DNA of 64,000 nucleotides from Sphingomonas sp. So64.6b (GCF_014171475.1 NZ_CP048817.1:1302001-1366000); one strand, 5' to 3'; counted from the first letter of the stretch, positions 45,395-56,361 are shown. Numbers and translations are program-made. The notes: generated by a model from the letters alone, not told the origin.

Positions 45395-45775
45395 TCAGCG
45401 GGCCATCGCCACGGAGCCGTCGCGTTCGTTGAGCCAGCCATTCACCTTGCGGCCGAACTGCGCGACCGCGCCCATATTGAAGAAATGCATCGCCCCGAGC
45501 ACGACGACCGCGAGACCGACCTTGCCGCTGAGGAACCGTATCGCGCCGGTCAGCGTGGTCGGTTCATTGCCGAGGCTGAGTGTCAGGGTGATGAAGCCGA
45601 TATTGACGAGATAGAACCCGACCACGAGCAGATGGTTGGTGGAGCGCGCCAGCACCTCATTCTGACCGAAGCACTGGATCAGGAATACCACGCCGTTCTT
45701 CGACAAGGTTCGTGCGACCCAGATGGTGATGGCGATCGTGATGACGAGGTAAAGGGCATAGACCGTTTCGACCAT
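45395..45775 (-). CDS. Small multi-helix membrane protein, GbsR-linked
   Basis: A 126-residue protein with about three to four hydrophobic segments (residues ~5-22, 42-65, 78-102). AAGGAAT lies at a good distance from the ATG. A dyad site at 45800-45819, nearly the same as the one before the GbsR gene, lies 24 bp upstream, so its expression is probably under that regulator. Function unknown. Confidence 0.7.
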   Translation of the reverse strand: MVETVYALYLVITIAITIWVARTLSKNGVVFLIQCFGQNEVLARSTNHLLVVGFYLVNIGFITLTLSLGNEPTTLTGAIRFLSGKVGLAVVVLGAMHFFNMGAVAQFGRKVNGWLNERDGSVAMAR

Positions 45776-45799
45776 GACTTATTCCTTTTTGTATCTTAA

Positions 45800-45819
45800 A
45801 TTTCTGTAATTTGAGAAAG
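45800..45819. promoter_or_regulatory. Probable GbsR operator before the small membrane gene
   Basis: ATTTCTGTAATTTGAGAAAG matches the palindrome at 46414-46433 in 17 of 20 positions. It sits 24 bases before the start at 45775, where a repressor would block transcription. Confidence 0.65.
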
Positions 45820-45861
45820 GAGTGGGCGTGGCTAGGGTGGGAGAGGGGGCATGATGTCTCC

Positions 45862-46404
45862 TCAGTCTTTCGACTTGCCGGGAATGAACCGCGCGACCTT
45901 GCCGCCGAGTTTCATCAGCGTGACCAGGGTCGGTTTGGGCAGGACGCGGACCTGATCGTACCAGGTGCCGAGCGTCGAGAGGAATTCGTGCATCCGGGTG
46001 ATGCGGTCGCGGACATGAGCGGGGGCGGTCCCATCGGCCTTTAGCCGTTCCGATAGTTGTCCCATCAGCGCGATCGTCGGGTCGATCTCTCGGCGCTTGC
46101 GTTCCGCGGCGATGCGCATGAGCATTTCCCACAGATCGGTTTCCGCGTTGAAATGGTCGCGGCGATCGCCCTCGACATGGACCCGGCGCACGATGCCGTA
46201 ACCCTGCAATTCCTTGAGCGCGGTCGACACGTTGGACCGTGCCAGCACCAATGTCTCGACAATCTCCTCGGCATGCATCGGGCGGTCGGACAGATAGAGC
46301 AGGGCATGGATCTGCGCGACCGAGCGGTTCACGCCCCAATGCGTGCCCATTTCCCCCCAATGAAGGATGAAGGCCTTGACGTCGGGATGGTCGTTTATCT
46401 GCAT
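45862..46404 (-). CDS. GbsR/MarR-type transcriptional regulator
   Basis: A 180-residue winged-helix protein. VKAFILHWGEMGTHWGVNRS and VAQIHALLYLSDRPMHAEEI then VETLVLARSNVSTALKELQG YG are the GbsR-type DNA-binding region, with RRVHVEGDRRDHFNAETDLW as the wing and linker. A helical C-terminal segment follows. A near-perfect palindrome lies 9 bases upstream of its start, so it is likely autoregulated. Confidence 0.85.
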   Translation of the reverse strand: MQINDHPDVKAFILHWGEMGTHWGVNRSVAQIHALLYLSDRPMHAEEIVETLVLARSNVSTALKELQGYGIVRRVHVEGDRRDHFNAETDLWEMLMRIAAERKRREIDPTIALMGQLSERLKADGTAPAHVRDRITRMHEFLSTLGTWYDQVRVLPKPTLVTLMKLGGKVARFIPGKSKD

Positions 46405-46413
46405 GCGTCTTTC

Positions 46414-46433
46414 ATTTCTGTTATTTCAGAAAT
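46414..46433. promoter_or_regulatory. Operator palindrome before the GbsR-type gene
   Basis: ATTTCTGTTATTTCAGAAAT, with ATTTCTG inverted to CAGAAAT. It is repeated almost exactly at 45800-45819. The pair defines a small regulon of the GbsR-type gene and the membrane gene. Confidence 0.72.
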
Positions 46434-46541
46434 ACAGAATATGGCTCGCGCGGTCAAGGGGTGTTCAGAGAGTGCGCAATGTCATTGTTGCCATATTCAT
46501 TTCCGCCTGATAGCCGGCGCGTCATGTCGATGATGATCAAC

Positions 46542-46598
46542 ATGACGCGCATTACCAAAACGACCGTGAAAGCGGGCGTTCTCTGGTGCGCGTGGTGA
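46542..46598 (+). CDS. Putative attenuator leader peptide upstream of asd
   Basis: An 18-codon open frame, MTRITKTTVKAGVLWCAW, with an in-frame ATG six codons earlier (46524). Four of the first eight residues are threonine. It is followed 21 bases later by a G+C-rich hairpin and then by asd. This order (leader peptide, hairpin, biosynthetic gene) is that of transcription attenuation. There is no strong ribosome binding site and no U run after the hairpin. Confidence 0.4.
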   Translation: MTRITKTTVKAGVLWCAW

Positions 46599-46619
46599 TC
46601 CCCACGACATAGCAACAGA

Positions 46620-46644
46620 GGCCCCGCCGGGAACGGACGGGGCC
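46620..46644. terminator. Attenuator-like hairpin before asd
   Basis: A 7-bp GC stem, GGCCCCG (46620-46626) with CGGGGCC (46638-46644), loop of 11 bases. It lies between the leader frame and asd. There is no U run. Confidence 0.5.
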
Positions 46645-46690
46645 AGTCGATCCAGACAGCGCCGTCCTCCGCATCATGGAAGGAAGCGTT

Positions 46691-47803
46691 ATGCTGAACG
46701 AATTATCCAATCCCAATTCTCTCCGACGCCAGGACGATTCCGCCGATGCGCCGGTGATCGCCCCGATGATCGCCCCGATGATCGCCCCGATGATCGCCCC
46801 GATGATCGCCATAGTCGGTGCGACCGGCGCGGTCGGTGTCGAGCTGATGCGATGTCTGGAGAAGAGGAATTTCCCGGCCGGCGCGCTGCGCCTGCTGGCG
46901 TCGGCGCGCTCGGCCGGAAGCACCTTGCCTTATGGCGCGGACCAGGTGCTGGTGGAGGAACTGCGCGACGATAGTTTCGCGGGCGTCGATGTCGCGTTGT
47001 TTTCGGCCGGCGCAACGATCTCGCGCCGCTATGCGCCGATCGCGGTCGCCGCCGGCGCGATGGTGGTCGACAATAGCTCGGCCTTTCGCATGCAGGCCGA
47101 TGTCCCGCTAGTGGTGCCCGAAGTGAACGGCGCGACGCTGGCCGGACATAATGGCATCGTCGCCAATCCCAATTGCGTCGCTGCGATCATGACCATGGCA
47201 CTAGCGCCGCTGCACCGCGCCGCAACGATCCGCCGCGTCTTTGCCGCCACTTATCAATCGGCATCGGGCGCCGGCGCGGCGGCGATGGAGGAATTGCGCC
47301 AGGCGACGGCGGCACATCTGGAGGATCGGCCGTTCGAGCCGAAGGTCCTGCCGCATCCCTATGCCTTCAACCTGTTCAGCCACAATGCCGATGTCGATGG
47401 CGAGAGCGGCTATAATGGCGAGGAATTGAAGGCGGCGGCAGAGACGCGGCGGATCCTCGACATGCCGTACCTGCCGATCGGAATCACCTGCGTCCGGGTG
47501 CCGGTGCTGCGCGCGCATTCGATCGCGCTCAGCGTCGAGTTCGAGCGGTCTGTCTCTCCGGATGAAGCACGCAACCTGCTTGCCGCCGCGCCAGGGGTGC
47601 AGGTGGTGGACGACCGCGCCGCCAATCATTTTCCGATGCCATCGGAGGCCAGCGGGATCGACGATGTGCTGGTCGGGCGGATCCGCACCGATCTCGGCGA
47701 CCCGTCCGGCCATACGCTCGCTTTGTTCGTGTCGGGCGACCAGTTGCTGAAGGGCGCCGCGCTGAACGCGGTGCAGATCCTGGAACACCTGCTCGGTCGC
47801 TGA
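46691..47803 (+). CDS. asd: Aspartate-semialdehyde dehydrogenase with N-terminal repeat
   Basis: A 370-residue enzyme making aspartate semialdehyde for lysine, threonine and methionine. ATG at 46691 has GGAAG eight bases upstream. Residues ~1-20 are a non-homologous head. Residues ~20-40 come from a 12-bp tandem repeat (I-A-P-M four times) that leads straight into the NADP loop VGATGAVGVEL. ANPNCVAAIMTMA holds the catalytic Cys. TYQSASGAGAAAMEEL and YAFNLFSHNADV resemble the plant/cyanobacterial branch. The Met inside each repeat could serve as an alternative start. A hairpin and leader frame lie upstream. Confidence 0.85.
   Translation: MLNELSNPNSLRRQDDSADAPVIAPMIAPMIAPMIAPMIAIVGATGAVGVELMRCLEKRNFPAGALRLLASARSAGSTLPYGADQVLVEELRDDSFAGVDVALFSAGATISRRYAPIAVAAGAMVVDNSSAFRMQADVPLVVPEVNGATLAGHNGIVANPNCVAAIMTMALAPLHRAATIRRVFAATYQSASGAGAAAMEELRQATAAHLEDRPFEPKVLPHPYAFNLFSHNADVDGESGYNGEELKAAAETRRILDMPYLPIGITCVRVPVLRAHSIALSVEFERSVSPDEARNLLAAAPGVQVVDDRAANHFPMPSEASGIDDVLVGRIRTDLGDPSGHTLALFVSGDQLLKGAALNAVQILEHLLGR
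46753..46810 (+). repeat. 12-bp tandem repeat inside asd
   Basis: GATGATCGCCCC is repeated about 4.8 times (46765-46776, 46777-46788, 46789-46800, with a degenerate copy at 46753-46764 and a partial one at 46801-46810). A change in copy number keeps the frame and adds or removes Met-Ile-Ala-Pro units. Confidence 0.9.
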
Positions 47804-47908
47804 GCGCCGCTGCCGCATGGTGCGATCCACAGGGATTTCGCCATGCGGCTAAACCGATGCGCGGGTCATGCGTTATGACTTGCTGCGAGCTCAGCAAAGG
47901 AGAGCGAC

Positions 47909-48298
47909 ATGATCGACCATATCGGCCTCGCCGTGACCGACATTGCGCGGTCGCGTGCCTTTTACGAAGCAGCGCTTGCACCGCTTGGCATCCGCACCAT
48001 CGAGGTAATCGACCCGAGCCAGACCGAGAGCGGCGGGACGGCGGTGATGATGGGCATCGATGAAATCTTCTTCGTCATCGCCGACAATGAAGCGATCGGG
48101 GAGGGGACGCATGTCGCGTTCCGCGCCCCATCCCGTGATGACGTCGATGCCTTTCATGCCGCCGCCATGGCAGCCGGCGGGCGCGACAATGGGGCGCCGG
48201 GAATCCGGGAGAGATATCACCCCGATTATTATGCCGCATTCGTCCATGACCCTGACGGCATCAATGTCGAGGCGGTGTGCCATCTGGCAGAAGGCTGA
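47909..48298 (+). CDS. VOC-family protein, paralogue of the 8.2-kb gene
   Basis: A 129-residue glyoxalase/dioxygenase-fold protein: MIDHIGLAVTDIARSRAFYE at the start and FVHDPDGINVEAVCHLAEG at the end. The central AAGGRDNGAPGIRERYH is nearly identical in type to the gene at 8214-8600. AAAGGAG precedes the ATG. Substrate unknown. Confidence 0.87.
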   Translation: MIDHIGLAVTDIARSRAFYEAALAPLGIRTIEVIDPSQTESGGTAVMMGIDEIFFVIADNEAIGEGTHVAFRAPSRDDVDAFHAAAMAAGGRDNGAPGIRERYHPDYYAAFVHDPDGINVEAVCHLAEG

Positions 48299-48357
48299 CG
48301 GCCGGGGCTGAGAAGGCCGGGGCTGACACCGGCGTGCGATGCGATACAAGGTGGGCC

Positions 48358-48999
48358 ATGTCGAACCGCCTTCTTTTCATCGCTGCGCTGATTGCCGGGG
48401 CAAGCTATTATTTCGTCGATCATGTCCTGGCGCCCGGGACTGCGGCGATCGTCTGGAAGGGGGCCGGGGTCGGCTTGCTCGCTTTATGGGCGGCGATACA
48501 GGCGCGGGATGGTGCCGGATGGCTGATCACGGCGGTGCTTGCGCTCGGCGCGCTGGGTGACGTGCTGCTCGAAACGTCGGGACTAACGATCGGTGCGTTG
48601 GCATTTCTTGCCGGGCACCTCGTTGCAGTCGGTCTGTACCTCACTCATCGCCGCGCGGCCGGCACGTTGGATTGGGCTGTCGCGGCGCTGGTGCTGATCG
48701 CAACACCTATCGCGGCGTGGTTGTTGCCGTCGGATCGCGGCGCGGCGCCGGGCATTGCCCTTTATGCCACGGGTCTGGGCGCGATGGCGGCCAGTGCCTG
48801 GCTCAGCCGCTTTCCCCGTGGCCATGTCGCGCTGGGCGCCTTGTTGTTCGTCGTCTCCGACCTGCTGATTTTTGCCCGGATCGGACCGTTGTCCACGTCG
48901 CCTGTCCCCAATCTGCTTATCTGGCCGACCTATTTCGGCGGTCAGGCGCTGATCGCCTGGGGGGTGCTCGCGGCACTCGATCGAACGAGGCGGACATGA
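48358..48999 (+). CDS. Lysoplasmalogenase (YhhN-family) membrane protein
   Basis: A 213-residue polytopic protein of the YhhN/TMEM86 family with about seven to eight hydrophobic segments. ALGALGDVLLETSGLTIGAL contains the acidic residue of the first motif and GALLFVVSDLLIFARI that of the second. The family hydrolyses lysoplasmalogen vinyl ethers in animals; the bacterial substrate is not certain. The ATG at 48358 is chosen as start. Stop overlaps the DUF488 start as ATGA. Confidence 0.82.
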   Translation: MSNRLLFIAALIAGASYYFVDHVLAPGTAAIVWKGAGVGLLALWAAIQARDGAGWLITAVLALGALGDVLLETSGLTIGALAFLAGHLVAVGLYLTHRRAAGTLDWAVAALVLIATPIAAWLLPSDRGAAPGIALYATGLGAMAASAWLSRFPRGHVALGALLFVVSDLLIFARIGPLSTSPVPNLLIWPTYFGGQALIAWGVLAALDRTRRT

Positions 49000-49427
49000 A
49001 GATTTTCACGATCGGTTACGAAGCTACGACGATGGCCGATTTTCTCGCGGCGCTGAGCGGGGCCGGGGTCGAGCGCGTGATCGATGTACGGGCCTTGCCC
49101 CTGTCGCGGCGCCCCGGTTTTTCGAAGAATATCCTCGCCGCATCGCTGGCCGAGGCGGGGATCGGTTATGTTCATCTGAAAGCACTGGGGACGCCCAAGC
49201 CGGGACGCGATGCCGCCAAGAAAGGCGATGTCGCGACCTTGCGTGCGGTTTATGCCGAACAGCTTGAACTCCCCGAGGCGCAAGTGCAGGCGGCGCAGAT
49301 GCTCGACCTTGCGGCGGAGAAACCGTCCGCGCTGCTCTGCTTCGAACGCGATCCCTGTCATTGCCATCGCACCTTGCTGTTAAAGGCGGTTGGCGAGGGT
49401 GCCGACGTGGTCGACCTTTATCCGTGA
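48996..49427 (+). CDS. DUF488 family protein
   Basis: A 143-residue protein: MKIFTIGYEATTMADFLAAL at the start, VERVIDVRALPLSRRPGFSK, and the closing CFERDPCHCHRTLL (two or three Cys and His that could bind metal). It is coupled by ATGA to the lysoplasmalogenase gene and by GTGA to the truncated ATPase. Function unknown. Confidence 0.9.
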   Translation: MKIFTIGYEATTMADFLAALSGAGVERVIDVRALPLSRRPGFSKNILAASLAEAGIGYVHLKALGTPKPGRDAAKKGDVATLRAVYAEQLELPEAQVQAAQMLDLAAEKPSALLCFERDPCHCHRTLLLKAVGEGADVVDLYP

Positions 49428-49789
49428 TCCATACGCTGGCCATTACCGGCTATCGCTCGCTGCGCGACGTCAAGCTGGCGCTGGGCGAGGTGACGGTCGT
49501 CACCGGCGCCAATGGCAGCGGCAAGTCGAGCCTGTATCGCGCGCTGCGGCTATTGTCGGACGTGGCGCAGGGCAGGGTGGTCGCTTCGCTGGCGGGCGAG
49601 GGCGGGTTGTCCTCGACGCTGTGGGCGGGACCGGAACGGTTCAGTCGCGAGATGAGGGAGGGCACGCAAGCGATCGAGGGAGTGGTGCGTTCCGGGCCGG
49701 TCAGCCTCAAACTTGGCTTTTCGGGGGACGATCTGGGCTATGCGATCCGCGCGCTTCGTGACCCGCATCTGCAGGCGTTTCGCCAATGA
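49424..49789 (+). pseudogene. Truncated AAA-family ATPase (AAA_21-like), N-terminal part only
   Basis: GTG at 49424 overlaps the DUF488 stop as GTGA. The first 121 residues begin IHTLAITGYRSLRDVKLALG and have Walker A GANGSGKSS (about residues 28-36), typical of the SMC/RecF-like AAA_21 proteins of 350-400 residues. The frame stops after LRDPHLQAFRQ, before any ABC signature or Walker B. So either most of the gene has been deleted or the fragment encodes a small decoy protein. The junction lies near 49790. Confidence 0.7.
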
Positions 49790-49826
49790 CCCTTCCAATG
49801 TCGCACTTCAAAATTGACACCGCCGC

Positions 49827-50372
49827 TCACCAAAGCACCGAGAGCGGATAGAGCGCGATCAGCCAGATCAGGCACGCGATGACGATGCGCCTTTTGTTGA
49901 GGGCTATCGCGATCACGATGACGGGGAAGAAGGACCATGTCACCACAGCTGACCGTATATCAACGGGGGGCAGGCCGCCGAGTGCCATCGTCGTCGTCAG
50001 CAGAGCCATGTTGCACAGGAGTATACCGATCAACACCTTGCGGCTGTGCTTGTCGAAATGGCCGTCGAGATTGCTCCATTCTTCGGGGTCGTCCGGAAAG
50101 ATCAGCGACGTCGAAACATAATAGATGCCGGTTACGACGAAACCCCCGAACAGGACAGGCCAGTTGAGTGGAAGCAGGTCACGGAGCGACCAGCCGTACA
50201 TCCAGAACGTGACGACGTCGCATGAAACGAAGATGCCGAGCAGCGCCGTCGAATAGCCGATGCGGACCTTGTGGCTCGCCTTGATCGATCGGGACAGGCC
50301 GCCCAGCCCTTCGGCAAGCGCCAGTCCCAGCAACAGGCCGAACAGCGAGAAGATGAATTCAAACCCACTCAT
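49827..50372 (-). CDS. Multi-helix membrane protein, function unknown
   Basis: A 181-residue protein with about five hydrophobic segments (MSGFEFIFSLFGLLLGLALAE at the start, then segments near 40-60, 70-92, 115-135 and 140-175). A GTG four codons earlier (50384) is an alternative start. A GGGGG run is 13 bases before the ATG. I do not recognise the family. It replaces the missing tail of the AAA gene on the map. Confidence 0.65.
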   Translation of the reverse strand: MSGFEFIFSLFGLLLGLALAEGLGGLSRSIKASHKVRIGYSTALLGIFVSCDVVTFWMYGWSLRDLLPLNWPVLFGGFVVTGIYYVSTSLIFPDDPEEWSNLDGHFDKHSRKVLIGILLCNMALLTTTMALGGLPPVDIRSAVVTWSFFPVIVIAIALNKRRIVIACLIWLIALYPLSVLW

Positions 50373-50638
50373 GTGCCAACGCACCCCCTATGACACGCCG
50401 TCTTCGTCGTAGCGTCCCACCCCGCCGAACCGATAAAGCGGCGCGTCTTATCAGTCCAGCCGGCGGTTTGGACTTGTCGGGGAAGGGGCTGCTTTCGGGG
50501 CTGTCGTTGAGTATCGGTGACAGTGCGCTTTTTCGACGTCGTGACGTGATCGCGCGGCCAAACTCACATGCTGAATTGAATGGACTGTCTCCGACACTCT
50601 AGCGCGATTAAGATGACTGACGAGCAAAGGGGCATGAC

Positions 50639-51583
50639 ATGCGCAAGCGGGCAATATTGGCATTGGCAGCTTTGTGTATGCCGATCACTCTGGCGGCCTG
50701 TGATGAGACTCAGGGTGCCGCACAAACTGCCCAGGCACAGGGGCTGGCGGCAGCGCGTGCCGGGTTCAAAACGCACCTTACTCAGCAGACCCGCGATGGC
50801 ACGCCGGCGCCGCAGCCGCCCAAGGGCGTGCTCGACCTGATCCATTACAAATCACCGGCGGGGCAGCTTGCCGGCTATCTAACGCCGCGTCCGGCCGGCG
50901 GTGGCCGTCATCCGGCGATCATCTGGATTTCCGGCGGCGACAGTAATTCGATCGGGAATTTCTGGGACAAGGCGGATCCCGAAAACGACCAGACCGCTGC
51001 GGCGTTTCGCGATGCCGGGATCGTGACGATGTATCCCTCGCTGCGCGGCGGCAACGACAATCCGGGCTATCGCGAAGGGTTTTACGGCGAGGTCGACGAT
51101 ATTCTGGCCGCGGCCGACTATCTTGCGGCGCAGGATTATGTCGATCCGCAGCGCATCTATCTCGGCGGGCACAGCACGGGTGGCACGCTGGTTCTGCTGA
51201 CTGCGGAGATGAGCAAGCGGTTTCGCGGGATATTCGCCTTTGGCCCGGTCGCGGAGGCGAGCGATTATAGCGGTCAGTTCTTCTATGCCGACCTGAACGA
51301 CGCGACTGAGGTCAAGCTGCGCTCACCGATCCACTGGCTCGGGTCGGTGACAAGCCCGACATTCGTGTTCGAGGGCGCGGATCAGGGCAATGGCGACTCG
51401 CTTGACGCGCTGAGCGCCGACTCCAGCAATCCGCAGCTGCATTTCTACAAGGTTCCGGGGCGCACCCATTTCAGCATCCTGGCGCCGGTCACAGCGACGA
51501 TCGCGCGTAAGATCATCGGCGATGCTGCCGGAAAAGGGGCGGTGTCGTTCAGCCAGGCCGAGCTGAACATGGCACCGCGCTGA
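50639..51583 (+). CDS. Lipoprotein alpha/beta hydrolase (S9-like)
   Basis: A 314-residue lipoprotein; lipobox LAAC (signal MRKRAILALAALCMPITLAA, Cys21). The hydrolase core has IIWISGGDSNSIGNFWDKAD, then MYPSLRGGNDNPGYREGFYG, and the nucleophile elbow GGHSTGGTLVLL. FVFEGADQGNGDSL supplies the acid and GRTHFSIL the His. Resembles dipeptidyl-peptidase-like or dienelactone-hydrolase-like enzymes held at the envelope. Confidence 0.8.
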   Translation: MRKRAILALAALCMPITLAACDETQGAAQTAQAQGLAAARAGFKTHLTQQTRDGTPAPQPPKGVLDLIHYKSPAGQLAGYLTPRPAGGGRHPAIIWISGGDSNSIGNFWDKADPENDQTAAAFRDAGIVTMYPSLRGGNDNPGYREGFYGEVDDILAAADYLAAQDYVDPQRIYLGGHSTGGTLVLLTAEMSKRFRGIFAFGPVAEASDYSGQFFYADLNDATEVKLRSPIHWLGSVTSPTFVFEGADQGNGDSLDALSADSSNPQLHFYKVPGRTHFSILAPVTATIARKIIGDAAGKGAVSFSQAELNMAPR

Positions 51584-51948
51584 TTGCGTGGAGATTGAAC
51601 CATCACCGTCATTCCCGAGAAAGCGGGAATCCCGCTTCTTCTTCTTCTGAGTGCCGACCAGATGCGCTTTCGCTGGGATAGCAGTGAGAGTCGCGTCGAA
51701 GAGTTTCCGTATAAATATCTGATATACAGTGGTTTATACCAGAATCCCGCCGAAACGGTGACGGGAGATATCGGACATTACCGGTGTCCCATATCTCCCG
51801 TCGTCGGTGGGCTTCGCGCGGTCGCCGTCAGTGATTCAAGCATGACGCAAGGTCGGGCATTTCATCCCGTGCCAGGCTTGCACCGGCGCGCTCTTTCTCA
51901 GTGTCGGAAAACAGGGTGTCGCGTATTTATGCGCGCTAGGGCCGCCTT
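51584..51948. other. 365-bp region with two hairpins
   Basis: No gene. An open frame at 51662-51952 spans this area but is a poor protein. A small palindrome at 51611-51630 (ATTCCCG/CGGGAAT) is followed by a strong one at 51760-51802, listed separately. The region lies between the convergent hydrolase gene and the DUF952 gene. Confidence 0.5.
51760..51802. repeat. 18-bp inverted repeat hairpin
   Basis: GACGGGAGATAT (51760-51771) pairs with ATATCTCCCGTC (51791-51802). GGACA and TGTCC extend the stem across one C-C mismatch, with a loop of about 7. It lies in the convergent gap and could stop transcription in both directions. Confidence 0.75.
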
Positions 51949-52298
51949 TTAGCCCGCCACCGGAAGCTTGACCGTCCCGTCGTCGTTCCGTTCCAGTGGT
52001 CCATAAGCGAACACCGTTTCGAGCAATAACGGACCGTAGATGTGCGGGAACAATTGCCCGCCGCGCGACTCTTCCCATTTCAGCGACGCGCCGAACGAGC
52101 CGAGATCGACCGCCGCGACGTGCAGACCGGTCTGACCGGCGAAATGCTTGTCCACCGTCTCGGTCAGCTGTTCGCAGGTCGAGAGGTGGATATAGCCGTC
52201 GGCCAAGTCGACCGGCGCACCGGCGAATGTCCCGTCACGTTCCAGCGCCGCCATCTGTTCGGACGTCAGCACCTTATAAGCCGTGTCGGGCAATTCGC

Positions 52299-52302
<4 letters not shown>
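51949..52302 (-). CDS. DUF952 domain protein
   Basis: A 117-residue protein: YKVLTSEQMAALERDGTFAG, DLADGYIHLSTCEQLTETV, LHVAAVDLGSFGASLKWEES and RGGQLFPHIYGPL, the DUF952 pattern with the conserved HLST and FPHIY. DUF952 is a small domain of unknown role. Starts at 52302, inside the gyrA stop (ATGA), so it is coupled to gyrA. Confidence 0.93.
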
Positions 52303-55100
<2,798 letters not shown>

Positions 55101-55167
55101 ATTTCGAAGCTTTCGGGTTGTGTGACGTTGTGGTTACGACACTAGCCGATCAACTTCGTGCTGACCA

Positions 55168-55197
55168 CCCCCGCACGCGCCCGAGCGCGCGCGGGGG
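55168..55197. terminator. Strong GC hairpin after the Ala/Thr/Lys-rich gene
   Basis: A 13-bp stem with one mismatch (55168-55180 with 55185-55197), loop CCGA. It lies 17 bases after the stop of the gene at 55214 on the minus strand, and before gyrA. Confidence 0.65.
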
Positions 55198-55213
55198 ACG
55201 GTCGATCAGGCGC

Positions 55214-55564
55214 CTATCTGCAGGCCTTCTTGGTCGCGTTTCCAGCCTTTGAGCAGTTGTAGGTGATCTGCTTGCCGGTGGTCGTTTTGGTCGTGACCAT
55301 GCGGCCGGCCGGGGTCGAGGATGCAGCGACCCTGGTGGTGGTGCGGTGGGTCGCGACGGCGGCATGGGTCTTTACCGTCGGGGCGACCGTTGCTCGCGTC
55401 GTGACCGTGGTTTTGGCGCTGGTCTTGACCGCTTTGGCTTTTGCCGGCGCGACTTTGGCGGCGGTCGTCGTGCTTTGGGCCAGCGGCTTGGCGGTGGCGA
55501 TGCCGGCGGCACCGGCGAGCAGCGCGGAAGCGGCGAGCATCGAGGCGATGATGGTTTTCGACAT
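55214..55564 (-). CDS. Small secreted Ala/Thr/Lys-rich protein
   Basis: A 116-residue protein with a signal peptide (MSKTIIASMLAASALLAGAA, cleavage near ATA-K). The mature part is low-complexity (Ala, Thr, Lys, Val) and very basic, ending in a two-cysteine segment (TYNCSKAGNATKKACR). Function unknown. Its start at 55564 is preferred over the longer frame to 55603 because the signal peptide begins there. Confidence 0.6.
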   Translation of the reverse strand: MSKTIIASMLAASALLAGAAGIATAKPLAQSTTTAAKVAPAKAKAVKTSAKTTVTTRATVAPTVKTHAAVATHRTTTRVAASSTPAGRMVTTKTTTGKQITYNCSKAGNATKKACR

Positions 55565-55662
55565 TGCTTTATCCTGTCCAAACGCGACGCCTTGGTGCGT
55601 CACTGATCAGGGTTTTGCGCCAGTCGTGTTATCGGCGATGTGACGCCAAGGTGAAATGATCG

Positions 55663-56361
55663 TCATGCGGGGACTTCGGCGCCATCCCAGGCGAAGACCT
55701 TGCCGCTGTCGGGTGCACGCAATCCGTCGATCACATCGAGCAATTGCACCGCCGCGCGATCGGGCGCGAACAGGTTGCCGGGCGTGACGTTGCCCTGAAA
55801 GGGGCGCGACAAGGCGGTATCGACTGTGCCGGGATGCAGACCGACAACGATCGAGCTGCTGTTGCGGCGCCGTTCCTCGATCGCCAGCGTGCGGATCATC
55901 ATGTTGAGCGCGGCCTTCGATGCGCGATAGCCATACCAGCCGCCGAGACGGTTGTCGGCGATGCTGCCGACCCGTGCGGTCAACGCGGCGAAGACGGTGC
56001 GGCCGGTCTTTGGCGTCAGCGGCAGGAAATGCTTGGCGACGAGTGCCGGACCGATCGTGTTGATCGCGAACTGGCGCGCGAGCCAGGCGGGCTCGAGATC
56101 GCCCAGCGCTTTTTCCGGGGCATGATCGCCTTCGTGAAGCAGGCCCGTGGCGATGAAGACCAGCGTCGGGGCGGGGCCATTGGCGACCAGTGTGGCGGCG
56201 GCGGCGACGCTGGATTCATCGGTCAGGTCGAGATGGCGATCGCCGCTGGCGCTGCGCGAGAAGCCATGGACGATGTCGAACGCTCCTTCGTCGACCAGTG
56301 CTTCCGCGAACGCGGCACCGATGCCGCCGGACGCGCCGATCACGACCGCCGCACCAGCCAT
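55663..56361 (-). CDS. Short-chain dehydrogenase/reductase
   Basis: A 232-residue SDR beginning MAGAAVVIGASGGIGAAFAE. The catalytic triad includes the Tyr of GWYGYRASKAALNM, with Ser in the TARVGSIADNR stretch. Its ATG overlaps the yaaA stop by one base (TGATG). In many alphaproteobacteria similar SDRs sit next to yaaA. Confidence 0.87.
   Translation of the reverse strand: MAGAAVVIGASGGIGAAFAEALVDEGAFDIVHGFSRSASGDRHLDLTDESSVAAAATLVANGPAPTLVFIATGLLHEGDHAPEKALGDLEPAWLARQFAINTIGPALVAKHFLPLTPKTGRTVFAALTARVGSIADNRLGGWYGYRASKAALNMMIRTLAIEERRRNSSSIVVGLHPGTVDTALSRPFQGNVTPGNLFAPDRAAVQLLDVIDGLRAPDSGKVFAWDGAEVPA

Noticed and set aside
46542..46598. A tryptophan (trp-operon) leader peptide
   Set aside because: It has only two separated Trp codons at the very end and lies before asd, not a trp gene; a threonine-type leader is at least as likely.
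46753..46810. A CRISPR array
   Set aside because: The repeat is 12 bp, has no spacers and is translated as part of asd.
51662..51952. A 96-codon gene in the hydrolase/DUF952 gap
   Set aside because: No ribosome site, no family similarity, and it covers a strong hairpin.
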